Source: Dendrolimus kikuchii (taxonomy: Eukaryota; Arthropoda; Insecta; Lepidoptera; Lasiocampidae). From it: a stretch of 64,000 nt of DNA. Where the stretch lies: contig CM034415.1 of the NCBI GenBank assembly GCA_019925095.2, positions 6,419,001 through 6,483,000 of the forward strand. The letters run 5' to 3'. The position numbers and the translations under genes are program-made. Position 1 is the stretch's first letter. Each line of letters begins with the position of its first letter. Positions 33,753-45,205 of this stretch are shown piece by piece. The notes under the pieces are model-generated. The model saw only the letters and a list, made by a program, of their open reading frames with translations. It had not been told where the DNA came from and made no database searches.

Positions 33753-33819
33753 CATACATACATACATACATAACTTCACGCCAGTTCCCTTGCGGGGTAG
33801 GCATGAACAACAGAGTGCC
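33753..33819 (-). mobile_element. 67-bp RTE 3' tail insertion with 13-bp target duplication
   Basis: Only the tatg tail and the final RTE bases (cttcacgccagttcccttgc) are present. attaatattgtta is found at 33740-33752 and at 33820-33832, a perfect 13-bp duplication. Confidence 0.92.
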
Positions 33820-33832
33820 ATTAATATTGTTA

Positions 33833-34540
33833 TTGTTAGAAATGAAAATTAAGAATACTTAACATAGAAACAATGAAATATCATTATTTTGTTTAAAAAT
33901 ATTATAGGACTCGTATGTTTAATAAGGGCCGGCCTTTTGACCCGCCCGAAATGTGGCTCTTGTTAGACTTCTAGACTAGTTTTATAAAATTAAATGAAAA
34001 ATATAATTAAAAAAAGAAAAATACCGGTGGTCTAACTTGATTTGGCCATAATAATGTTTTTCTTGAACTACTTAATGAGAGATTATATTGAATTTAGTAT
34101 ATTTTACACTTAAATTTCTTAAATTCTCACCAATAAACTTACTTAAAGAGTGGCGTAGACCTACTCGTCGGACAGCGTCGTGACTACTGCCAAGATAGTG
34201 AACCGCGTGAGGTTGCGCGCTTGCATATTAGCGTCCTGATTGGTCCTTTATATGTGTACGTGAATAGAATCTAAATAAATGTATTAGAAATGTGTTTTTG
34301 TACTAGTGGACCTTAATAGACAGCGGCTCTTTTTACCCGCAGGTACCTATTAAAATTAACAAAACATAAATTGAGATCACATCTCACTTAGACTTACATA
34401 CAAATGAGCAATTATATAATCAGCTGATAACAGCATAACAATCAAATATCTTTAGTTATTGAAGTAAGTATATCGCGTATCAAAATATATTTTATACATA
34501 ATTACTAAAAAAAGAAAACTTATATTTTTTGTACCTTATA
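33833..34540. other. Non-coding sequence between the two transposases
   Basis: taataagggccggccttttg (33918) and the similar taatagacagcggctcttttt-type segment (34313) occur in the same orientation and may be transposon termini or subterminal repeats. No gene seen. Confidence 0.45.
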
Positions 34541-34542
34541 CA

Positions 34543-36491
34543 TTAGTCGGAATCTGAATCACAGTTTAAACAAATAAAATTTATAATGTCTCCTTTAATG
34601 CATGTAGCATGAGCCCAATCCTTACAAGACATACACTGAATCCAGTCAACACCAGATGTGTCACTTGTATAGGACAAACCACATATCAAACAAAACCATT
34701 CATCATCGCTATAGCTGTCATCCTGTAAGATCTTCTTTTTAATCTTTTTGACTTGATTTCTAGTATTTTTTTGGGTTTTTTTTCCTTTTCCTTTGCCTTT
34801 ATCAACTGCACTTGTACTATTTTTATTAACTGTCGTTTTTTTCTTGGATTTTTTTAGAGTTTCTTCATTTTCTAATGCCAACTTTTCAGGTGTATCAGTG
34901 AGGATAGCTGATTTCCTTGTACGTTTGCGATTCGAAACAGCAGCTCGAGGAAGTGCTTTCGGAAGAGGTCTGATTTTTTCCATATTCAAAAATTTATTAT
35001 CATTAGATGTTGATAATCCAACAATCGGTTCTTGAGACATTTTATCGATGATTTCAGATAAGTTTAAATCAATATCGGATAATTCATTTTCAATCAGTGG
35101 TATTACAGATGAATCCAGGCTTAATGTCGGTAAACTTGTATTTATTTCACTCGCTGAAGAGATGTCAGGATTAATAGGTGGATCATTTTGTGCTGCTTGG
35201 TTCTCTATATTGTTAGGAACAGCATTGTCAAAGGCATCATTTTCAAACACATTTTGAATGGTTGGGTCCGGTCGGTCTGTGACATATGATGATGCAAAAT
35301 CCGAATCTTGGAAGATATCTTCGTTGCAAGGCCATAGGCCTGCTTTCTTGAAAGAGTTGCAAATGTTACTCATAGTAAATGCAGATGGAAAAGCGTCTTT
35401 GACAATCCCTGGAATATCATAAATAGTCATGGTTTTGCCCGGATTACTGCACATCCAATTTGTTTGTTGTCTACTAATATAATTTTTTAGCGGGCCATAA
35501 ACACCGATATCCAAAGGCTGCAATTTATGTGAGCAATGAGGCGGGAATGATAACAAGATTATGTTATTTTCTTTAGCCTTGTTCACCACATGGATATTAA
35601 CGTGGGAATGGTGGTTGTCCAAAAGCAACAGAACAAGTTCATCCGGTGTTGGTTTTGTGTGTTTTATGAAATGATTCATAAAAATTAAAAACTCTTTTTC
35701 TGACATCCATCCAGAGCTGTTGCCTGCACCTATGGATTCTGGCGGACCGTTAGAAAGAAACAGTGAACTGTACCTTATCCTCGGAAAGATGAACATGGGT
35801 GGAATAGTGTTGCCAATTGCATTTACCGCAGCCGCTAGAGTGATTAAAGTGCCTCTTTCACCAGATGTCGCAGACCCAACTTGCTTAAGTCCTTTCTGTG
35901 CTACGATCTTTTTCGGCTTCTGGACAGTGGTGACGCCTGTTTCATCCATGTTCCAAATTCTACTTGGCGTTAAGTTGTGTCGCTGAAAGACTTCCGTATA
36001 CTTTTCAAAAAATGAATGAACGTTGGTACGATTGAAAGAGGTGCATCGGCTTAAACTGGTAGCTTCAGGACTTCTAATTGATAAATCCGCATTGCGTTTC
36101 ATAAACGATTTGAACCAATCAATACCAGCTTTTTTGTTTGTTTGCCAAGACTCCGGAATGGGAATATTTAGATCAATAGCTGCTTCGTAAGCTAGAGACC
36201 TAACTTGTTCTGGAAGCAATCCGAAGTAAATGGATGCACTCTTCTTTAAATATTCTGCAATAGAACGTTCTTGTTGTTCATTGAAAATCAGTCTAGGTTT
36301 ATTAAACCCTACATTGTACTTCAAGCCGGCTTTTGTCTTTTTAACGTAATTAAAAAGTGTTACGTGGCAAATATTTTCTCCGTTGCAATATCCCTATATT
36401 TTCGATTAGAATTTAGTGCCTCCTGTACCGCTAACTCATACACCTCTTTAGAAGTGGTGCCCCTAGTTGTTTTGCGTTTGTAAGTCCTCAT
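34543..36491 (-). pseudogene. Pogo/Tigger-like transposase B with C-terminal PHD-like finger, one frameshift
   Basis: Translation probably starts at 36491 (MRTYKRKTTRG). The first 40 or so codons hold the start of a helix-turn-helix (RKYRDIATEK). A one-base loss near 36370 shifts the frame, after which 593 codons run unbroken from 36324 to 34543. These hold the second DNA-binding region, a DDE_1 core with D127 (IWNMDETGV), D236 (LLLLDNHHSH) and D272 (LQPLDIGVYG), a Lys/Arg-rich segment and a C-terminal finger (WFCLICG, WIQCMSCKDWAHATC, FICLNC). Catalytic spacing equals that of transposase A, but the two differ widely in sequence, so they are separate families. It is only one indel from an intact gene. 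Confidence 0.9.
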
Positions 36492-36557
36492 TCTGAAACA
36501 ATAAACACCACTCACAATTTTAAACCTCACACCTTTTTCAGAGGCAAATATTAACAG

Positions 36558-36935
36558 GTTAATACTTACCCCACGCCTTTGGTTAATACTAGCCCCAGAG
36601 GTACTTTTCAAACATAAAAAATTATTAAAAAATAACTATGCATTAATTTAAGAAAACAACACACAGATGTAATGCTTCACTTAATAAACATTTGATATAC
36701 ATGAATCCTCAATCACAAAAGTAAAGAATTAAAGCTCTAATAAAAAAAAACACGACATAAAAATGTTCGTTTACCTGTATTTTTACACCCATGTACCAGA
36801 TCTACACTACTCGGCGGCCGGCAGGCAACTGACGTGCTGCGACTTGTTCGTTAGCATCGCCCGAAGTTAAAACCTTGAAGTTGGCACTTTGTCGTGTATA
36901 GTTTAGTAACTAGAGGATTGTTAATACCTACCCCC
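36558..36935 (+). repeat. Probable subterminal repeats of a pogo-like element
   Basis: gttaatacttacccc at 36558-36572, gttaatactagcccc at 36582-36596 and gttaatacctaccccc at 36920-36935 are variants of one motif, also present at 30038 and inverted at 30080. Repeated motifs at both sides of a transposase region often serve as transposase-binding sites; this is an inference. The remainder to 37020 is AT-rich and holds no gene. Confidence 0.5.
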
Positions 36936-37024
36936 GTTAAAACAAGCCCCCAGCTCCCCTACCATCAAAATTTAGCCAATGGTAGGTCAAGCGAATGAAT
37001 ACTACGATATGGGAACTGGGCCTA

Positions 37025-37147
37025 AATGGACTGTCTGTTAATTGGCCATTAGGCAAGCAAAAATACATTGTTATTTTTATTCTCTACATGGATTTGTCGG
37101 TGTTAAGAAACCAGGAATCCAAAGCAAATTTCGTTGATAAGTTTTAT
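37025..37147 (+). repeat. Partial monomer of the tandem array, left of the LINE
   Basis: aatggactgtctgttaattg, ggcaagcaaaaatac and ggtgttaagaaaccaggaat match the monomers at 42632-45205. This piece and the array on the other side of the LINE show that the LINE entered the array. Confidence 0.85.
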
Positions 37148-37447
37148 CGATTGCTTATCTTCAACAACATCGTTGTGATCGACGTGTTGGTGAGGGGGCT
37201 TCGAGCTGGAGCTCTTTACCCCGGCTGCAGCTCGGAGGGCAACTACCCTCCGGTATCTATGTAGGGGAGCCGCCGTGGTGTCGGCGGCTCGCGTGGGCCA
37301 ATCCGCGGCTTTGCGTGGGCTACGTCAGCGGCGTAGGTTGGCCGGTCTTGGCTTCCGATGGCCTTCCCGGGCTTCGGTTGGCCATCATTGGCGTCTGGTG
37401 GCCTATCTGTGGCGTTAGGGGCATAAATCGCGACCTCTTACATCACC

Positions 37448-40159
37448 CTAATCCCGGCGAATGAGGTCACGTGGGGTCGATAGCCAGGTTTTCTTTCCGC
37501 CTTCTGGGGGTCGCGCATGCAGCGGGGCGATCCCGTTCAGGTGGGTATGGCGGCAGTTGTCGGCGCGGTCGAACATACGACGCGCCGACATCACCACGAA
37601 CTCCTCCACCGACGGGACGCCCGTGTCGCGAGCGATGACGTCATTCCTGACGTATCGACCCGCGTCCGTGCACATCCGCAAGGTGATGTTTTGCTGCTTC
37701 TGTAGCAGCTTCTTATTGGAGGCCGAGCACAGCGCATACCATGCCGGAGCTGCATATGTGAGCCTCGAGCGGAGATAGGTCTTGTAGACCCCGATCTTCG
37801 TCCTCAGAGGCAGGCTGGACGAGAGGACAGGTCGGAGCAGGGCTCTGGCGGCTCGTGTGTTATTCACAGCCTTTTCCACTTGGAGCCGCATGCTCAACGA
37901 CCTGTCGATGTGTGCCCCGAGGTATTGGACCGAGGTCTGCCACTCGATCTTCTGGCCTCGAAGCTGGAGCTGCTTCGGCATGATACGTCGGCGTGTGACT
38001 GGTAGCGCGGCAGTCTTCCCCACGTTGACCGCCATGCGCCACCTGTCCAACCACGCCGGTATCTTGTCGAGCATGCGCTGTATTCGGCGAGCTGCGTGAT
38101 CGGCATTCATAGAGGTCGCGATATAGGCGCTGTCGTCTGCGTACAACGCCAGCATTATATCCGATTCCCCGGGTCGTAACGAGCCCTCTAGGGTCGGGAT
38201 GTCGTCTGTGTACAGACCATATAATGCTGGCGACAGACAGCTGACTTGGGGAACACCGGCAGAAATTGTACGCTTTTGCGATGTGATCGTTTGCTCTACC
38301 GAAACATAAAAGTCCCGGCCGTGTAGAAATGATGCTATTAGTTTCACTATAGCGTGCGGTGTAGTTGTTTTTATTAATTTAAATATGAGTCCTTTATGCC
38401 ACACCCTGTCGAAGGCCTTCTCGACGTCGAGGAACACGGCGACGGAGTCTCTGCCTTCGTTCAGGGCTGTGGCAAAGTGGTGTAGCACGCGCACCAACTG
38501 GAGCGTGGTCGAGTGGCTGCTGCGGAATCCAAATTGCTCCGCGCGTGGCTCGATATGCGGAACCAGGCGCCGCAGCAGCAAACGCTCAAACAGTTTAGCC
38601 AAGTGTGGCTGTAGTGTTACCGGCCGGTAACTCGCGGGCAGGCGCCGATCCTTGCCCGGTTTCGGGAGCATAACGACCTTGCCTGTCTTCCAGGCGTCGG
38701 GGAAGTGGCTGGTCCTGAGAATTCCGTTGAAAAGGCGCGCGAGCGCCGCGAAGCCTCTTCTAGGTAGGAATCTCAGGGCTTCCGTAGGTGTCCCGTCGCA
38801 ACCCGGCGCTTTCCGCCTGGGGAGACGTAGCGCCGCCTTTCGGACTTCGGCCGGGGAGATGAACGCCTCCCCGCCGAGCGGCTCGTGTGGGCGCGACAGG
38901 AACTCGGTAGCTTCCCTCGACGCACTGGTGGTGTTCCCTTATTTCCTCAGATACCCCTGCTGGGACTGGGTGTGGCTAGAATTGCGTCTCCAAATGGTCG
39001 GCGAGAATCTCAGCACGATCCATTGGCGCAAACCGCCTCTGACCCTGGGCATCCAGCAGTGGGTACGTGGGTATTGGCGTCCTTTGTAGAGCTCGGTTTA
39101 ATGAGTGCAAGTCCGTGGCGTGTTCGGACACGCGGTCGATGACATTCTCCCAGGTCTCGCCTCGCCATGTCTTCACGGCCTCTGAGACCTGGGCTGTTAA
39201 GGCGTTCAGCCTAGCCTTGAGCACCGGACATCTGGTTCTGGCCCACAAGCGCCGGAGTGCGCGCTTGTGGCTGATGTCCTGGCTGAGCCGGGCTGGGAGC
39301 TCTGGACGTCTGCTCCGCGGTGTGAACATCGTAGTTGCGGCGTCCCTAGCGGCCTCGATCCGCTCCATGATGAGCCTGGTGGCTCGCTCGACCTCCTCTG
39401 GAGCGGAGAGGCCTCCTAGGGGGATGGTCTGCTCCATAGTTCTAGTGTATGCTGCCCAATCTATTCTTGCACGCTGCCCTCTCGGCGGCACTGCCACCGC
39501 CGCCAATGCAAGCGTGACAAGTATTGGGAGGTGCTGCGTATCTAGGTCGTACAGCACCTCCGCGTGGATTGGGCAGCTTATATTTTGGTGTACTACGATG
39601 TCCAACACATCTGCACTGTAGCGTGTGTTATTTGGGATATGGGTAGGTGCACCCAGTCCGAGCACCGTGAGGCCGATGTGTTCGGCGTCCTGCATCAGCC
39701 TCCCGCCCGTCGGGTTAATGACCCTTGAGCCCCACGCGTGATGTTTCGCGTTCAAATCCGCCATCAACACTGTGGGGGTCGTTGCACAAAATATATTCTC
39801 TAAATCAGTGCGGTGCCATCGGGGGCCTGGCGGTCTGTAGCCGGCGAAGATCTTCGCCTCCCTACCCGCGGCCTTTATGAGTACCCCGATGGCGCGGAGC
39901 TCCTGGTAGTCGGGATGCGGCAACTCATCGTGCACGATGTCTCGCCTCACTAGGACCACCATGCCCCTATACGATCGGCCCTGGGGCGAAACTTCATCAC
40001 GCCTGTACACGATGTAGTTTGGCATCTTGAATGCAACAGTAGGTCGGAGTTTAGTCTCGCCCAGGAGTATAATGTGAATATTCTGCGACTGGGCGAGAGT
40101 GCGCAGCTGGGCCTCATTACCCGCCACTCCTCCGGGGTTCCACTACAGCAGTCGCAACC
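37448..40159 (-). pseudogene. Jockey LINE copy 1 ORF2 (endonuclease and RT), broken
   Basis: Compared with the intact ORF2 at 53138-50406, this copy has a stop in place of the Tyr before WNPGGV (about 40145), a CAG to TAG change near 38975 after ADHLETQF, and a 2-bp loss near 38915 that shifts the frame. The apurinic-type endonuclease part (GETKLRP, MADLNAKHHAWGS) and the RT part (FLDVEKAFDRVWHKG, YADDSAYI) are otherwise easily read. Motif GVPQGS has become GVPQVS. It cannot encode a full protein. Confidence 0.9.
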
Positions 40160-40180
40160 GCCCCGAGTTTGCACTATCCA

Positions 40181-42302
40181 TTATGGATTAGCTGTCACTC
40201 GGGGCAGGATGCGAATCGCCGCCACCTTGAGATCTCCCCCGGCGGCGATTGTGGAGATCAGTTCCGTCAGGGCCCCGCAGAACATCTCCATACGGTCCAG
40301 ACGTTGGAGAATGATCTGCAGCGAGTCCCGGGCGTCGATCCCTCCTGCATTTACAGTAGTGTGAGTGATGGTTGGTGCGGCAGGAGTGGCGGTGCGCCTT
40401 GTCTTGCTGCGTGGCTGCCTTTGCGGCAATGGTTGAATTTGAAGTGGCTGCTGTTCTGGCTGTGCTGGTGCAACCGGCCTAGCAGCCAACTCCGACCTCT
40501 GTTGTCTCCTGGTGTTCCTTCCTGGTTGACGGCCATCCGACTCCGGTGCGACTTGGGCGAGTTATCGGTGTACAAACGTCGACGCTGTTGGTGGCATTTT
40601 TTGCCCGCAATTAGCGCAGTTCGCGCATGGGGCGGGCGTTTGGGCGTGGCTCGATCGCGGCCCCGCCTCCTGTGCGGCGATTGGCGCGCGTCGGCGATGC
40701 TTGCGCCCCGCCCTGTGTCGCTTCTTGCGTTGCGGCAGGGGGGCGTGTCGGTCGGTGGGGTCATTGGCCGGAACTGCCAATGTTGCCCCTCCCCCCCTCT
40801 CCTGTGGTATTTCTGCCGGAGTTGGGGCGAGCTGGGGGTGCGCTGTCTCCGGCGGGAGTGGGGCCTCCGTCCGTCTACGTTCGGCCCTCGTGGGCCTCGG
40901 CGGGCGCTTTTCGGCCTCTCGGCGGGGGTGGGGGGACTGAGGCCCTCCTCTTCCTCACCTCTTTAAGGTATAGTGGGCATCTCTTATAACATGCCGCATG
41001 AGCCCGCCCGCAGTTAGCACATGTCGGCTTGTCTTGCCGCGGGCGGGGGCATTCTGCCGAGAGGTGCTCCTCCGCGCACCTCACGCATTTCGGCGCTCTA
41101 TGGCAGTTATTGGAGGAGTGGCCGAAACGCTGGCAGCGGTGGCACTGTGCCACCCATCCCTCTATAACTACCCCCGGCATGTACAGTAATTCCGTGTGGG
41201 AATACAGCCGGGAGAGTGCCTCTTGGCTCTGGTGTTTTAATGTAACGTGGAAGAGGCAGCCAGGTCTGCCTCCCACGCCTGGAATATGTTTGACATATAC
41301 GACTTCATGACCCCACTCCTCTAGGGCCTTTTTGATTTCCTCCGGATCTGTGTCCGGAGGTAGGCCTTTGATGGCCACTTTGGTGGGCTTCTCCGAGTCC
41401 ACACTCTAGCAGAACCACTGGATCTGTGGGTCTGCCTGTGTGGCCTCTACAAGATATTTTTGGACCACCCTGAATTCTTCAGGGCTGGCCGGCATAAAGC
41501 GCACCCCTTTCCCAAATGGGCGCGCGCTGGGAGCATGTCCTAGTTGATTGTGGAGAAGTTGGAAGTGTCTGGTCCAGTTCGGCATTACATCTACCGTATT
41601 CGGTGGATACCCTTTGGGTTTTATTGGGCCCACGCTTGTCGGCGGCGCAGCGCCGGACTGTTCCGGCGTGGAGGTCGCCGTCGGCCCTGTCCGAGTCCGA
41701 CTCGTACTTGGCCGCGGACTCGTACGTGGCCGCGGAGTCTGACTCACGCGCGGCGACGCTGCTGCTACGGCAAAATAAATAGTATTACTAGGATTAGTCC
41801 TACCTGCTGCAGCTCCGATGCTCCCAGCGGCGGCTGAAGTGTCCTTTTCTTGAGTATTTGTGGCGGCGGCTTTCCCGACGTTGGCGAGGTTCTCCAGCTC
41901 CACGTACGACGTGGAGCGCGACGGTGTTGTGTCCGCCGACGACGTAGAGCTCTCGCTGCCGCTCTCTTCTGTAGCCGAGGTGGCGGAAGTGGAGGCCATC
42001 TCCTCTCCGCCGCCCTCTTCTGGATCAGACGGTGACGGCGTACTCGCCGTATCGAGCCGCTTGCTTGGTTTTTGTTCTTCGTCTTCCGAGGAAGACCTCC
42101 CGCTTTTCCCTCCGACCTGGCGTGGGCCTCTTTCGCCCCTCTCTGGATACACATATCCAGCGGGCACGAGCGGGGTCCCGCCTGCGGTGGGGGGAGTGCT
42201 GGTACTGGTAGTAGCGATCGGTGTCGTAGGCACTATCGGTCGATAGACCAATCGAGGGTCGCGGCTGCTAGCCGCAGGCTTCCCTGGCGGTTTGTCCGCC
42301 AT
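40181..42302 (-). pseudogene. Jockey LINE copy 1 ORF1 (gag-like), broken
   Basis: Starts MADKPPGKPAASSRDPRLVY at 42302. A stop follows IQWFC near 41405, then the same frame continues with the PRE_C2HC-type region (VAIKGLPPDTDPEEIKKAL) and CCHC knuckles (CHRCQRFGHSSNNC, CVRCAEEHLSAEC, CANCGRAHAACYKRC). An 11-bp deletion relative to copy 2 near 40905 shifts the frame. The end (ITHTTVNAGGIDARDSLQII) stops at 40181 with TAA overlapping the ORF2 ATG position, as in copy 2. In the living element this protein binds LINE RNA. Confidence 0.88.
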
Positions 42303-42631
42303 GGGGAGTAAACTAAGAGCACTGACACAGCACTGTCACTGTATTGAGTCACTATCTCTTGATTGGAACAGCTGCCACCGGTACCCTTCTCCACGAAGGG
42401 CCGGTGGTCAGCGCACTATTGCGCGCCGTTGGTGGGGATCCACCGCAGCACGGGCTACGGCGATCCGCGCCACCAACGACGGCTGCACTACACTCGCGAT
42501 AAACACGAAGGGGTGCCCCCGGGAGCTCGACGCGAACGGAGTCTCGACCGGGAACAGTTTCGCGGATGCGATAAGTGCGATATCAACCCAAAACAAGTGT
42601 ACGCGAGAGCGCGAGCGGTGTACAAATGCAG

Positions 42632-45205
42632 GTCATTAGTTTTAGTCTGGTGCCGGAGCTTTTATAATATATCTGTTATTTATTCGAACACAATGAAATA
42701 ACATGTCTCGTCTTATTGTGGATGTATATTTCTAGGAATTATCTCTAAAAAGAAATTGCGTATGAATATTTCATTATTCCAATTTAACAGCAAAATAAAT
42801 GATACCTTTATGTTACATCTGTCTGTTGCAAGAGTAACGACTCACTGTTGAATGGACTGTCTGTCAATTTGCCTTTAGGCAAGTAAAAAGACATATTTAT
42901 TTTTGTTCTCTACAAGGATTTGTTTTGTCGGTGTTAAGAAAACTGGGACTCAAAGCAAAAATTTCGTTGATTAATTTTAGTCTGGTGTCGGAGCTTTTGT
43001 AATATGTCTTTCATTATACGAACACCATGAAATAATATGTCTTGTTTTATTGTTGATGTCCGTTTCTGGGAATTATCTCTAAAAAGAAATTGAGTACGAA
43101 TATTTAATTATTCCAAATTAACAGCAAAATAAATTATACCTATAATTATATCTGTCTGTTGGCAACAGTAAGGACTCACTGTTGAATGGACTGTCTGTCA
43201 ATTTGCCTTTAGGCAAGTAAAAAGAAATTGTTATTTTTGTTCTCTACAAGGATTTGTTTTGTCGGGTGTAGGATCCTTGATTGAAACTACACACTTTATT
43301 TACTTGTTTTATTTTATCCCTTTTATGAATGGACATGCCTTGATGTGTACCGGTAAGCACGCGCGTGCGCTACCTTGAAAACCGACGTTCGTACTGATGG
43401 TAAATTCGCGCGTGTTCAGCTAAAAAGTGCCGAGTCGGGAAAATGTACGTACTTGCTTCGTACATCGGTGTTAAGAAAACAGGAACTCGAAACGAATTAC
43501 GTTGATTAATTTTAGTCGGGGCTTTTGTAATATATCTGTTATTTATCCGAATATCATGAAATAATATTTCTGGTTTTATTGTGGATATGTCTATTTCTAG
43601 GAATTATCTCTAAAAAGAAATTGAGTACGAATATTTCAATTTCCAATTTAACAGCAAAATACATTATACCTTTATATTACATCTGGCTGTTAGTAACAGT
43701 AACGTCTCACTGTTGAATGGACTGTCTGTGAATTTGCCTTTAGGCAAGCAAAAAGAAATAGTTATTTTTGTTCTCTACAAGGATTTGTTTTGTCGGTGTT
43801 AAGAAAACTGGGACTCAAAGCAAAAATTTCGTTGATTAATTTTAGTCTGGTGTCGGAGCTTTTGTAATATGTCTTTCATTATACGAACACCATGAAATAA
43901 TATGTCTTGTTTTATTGTTGATGTCCGTTTCTGGGAATTATCTCTAAAAAGAAATTGAGTACGAATATTTAATTATTCCAAATTAACAGCAAAATAAATT
44001 ATACCTATAATTATATCTGTCTGTTGGCAACAGTAAGGACTCACTGTTGAATGGACTGTCTGTCAATTTGCCTTTAGGCAAGTAAAAAGAAATTGTTATT
44101 TTTGTTCTCTACAAGGATTTGTTTTGTCGGGTGTAGGATCCTTGATTGAAACTACACACTTTATTTACTTGTTTTATTTTATCCCTTTTATGAATGGACA
44201 TGCCTTGATGTGTACCGGTAAGCACGCGCGTGCGCTACCTTGAAAACCGACGTTCGTACTGATGGTAAATTCGCGCGTGTTCAGCTAAAAAGTGCCGAGT
44301 CGGGAAAATGTACGTACTTGCTTCGTACATCGGTGTTAAGAAAACAGGAACTCGAAACGAATTACGTTGATTAATTTTAGTCGGGGCTTTTGTAATATAT
44401 CTGTTATTTATCCGAATATCATGAAATAATATTTCTGGTTTTATTGTGGATATGTCTATTTCTAGGAATTATCTCTAAAAAGAAATTGAGTACGAATATT
44501 TCAATTTCCAATTTAACAGCAAAATACATTATACCTTTATATTACATCTGGCTGTTAGTAACAGTAACGTCTCACTGTTGAATGGACTGTCTGTGAATTT
44601 GCCTTTAGGCAAGCAAAAAGAAATAGTTATTTTTGTTCTCTACATGGATTTTTTTTGTCGGTGTTAAGTAAACTGGAACTCAAAGCAAATTTCGTTGATT
44701 AATTTTAGTCTGGTTTCAGGGCTTTTGTAATATATTTGTTATTTATCCGGACATCATGAAATAATGTCTGGTTGTATTGTTGATGTCTGTTTTTGGGAAT
44801 TATCTCTAAAAAGAAATTGGGTACGAATATTTCATTATTCCAAATTAATAGCAAAATAAATTATACTTTTGTTACATCTGTTTGTTGGCAACAGTGATGA
44901 CTCACTTTTGAATGGACTGTCTGTCAATTTACCTTTAGGCAAGTAAAAATAAATTGTTATTTTTGTTCTCTACATGGATTTGTTTTGTCGTTGTGCCTAC
45001 CCCGCAAGGGAACTGGCGTGAAGTTATGTATGTATGTATGTTGTTAAGAAAACAGGAGTTCAAAGCAAATTTCGTTGATTAATTTTAGTCTGGTGCCAGA
45101 GCTATTGTAATATGTCTGGTTTTATTGTGGCTATGTCTATGTTTAGAAATTATTTCTAAAAAGATTTGAAAAATAAATTGAGTACGAATATTTCATTATT
45201 CCAAA
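42632..45205 (+). repeat. Tandem array of ~325-bp monomers with a higher-order 865-bp duplication
   Basis: Monomers begin near ttaattttagtctggtgtcg and contain tctaaaaagaaattgagtac, aatggactgtctgtcaattt and ggtgttaagaaaactgggac. Starts are at about 42632, 42971, 43500, 43836, 44365, 44699 and 45077. A 205-bp insert beginning gtgtaggatccttgattgaa is present in two of them (43268 and 44133). A two-monomer block of 865 bp is repeated almost without difference (about 42909-43773 and 43774-44638). No coding capacity. Confidence 0.9.
44996..45041 (+). mobile_element. ~45-bp RTE 3' tail inside an array monomer
   Basis: gcctaccccgcaagggaact, ggcgtgaagtt and a tatg tail interrupt the monomer between ttttgtcg and ttaagaaaac. 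A short ttg duplication flanks it. Confidence 0.8.

Larger units (their letters stand above)
37178..42628 (-). mobile_element. Jockey-clade LINE copy 1, full length but decayed
   Basis: It runs from a 5' end near 42628 through ORF1 and ORF2 to a 3' UTR with imperfect ttggc/ggcc repeats (37300-37430). The 3' boundary at 37178 is set by comparison with the second copy, where homology starts at 50116. It interrupts the tandem array; tagtttta-like bases flank it on both sides, possibly a diverged target duplication. The 30 bases between 37148 and 37177 are not shared with the other copy. Confidence 0.85.

Noticed and set aside
39067..39621. 184-codon plus-strand frame, repeated at 52024-52578
   Set aside because: It is the antisense of LINE ORF2 in both copies, and its composition is that of a shadow frame.
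42632..45205. Open frames in the tandem array
   Set aside because: Only short AT-rich frames exist and they are not conserved between monomers.
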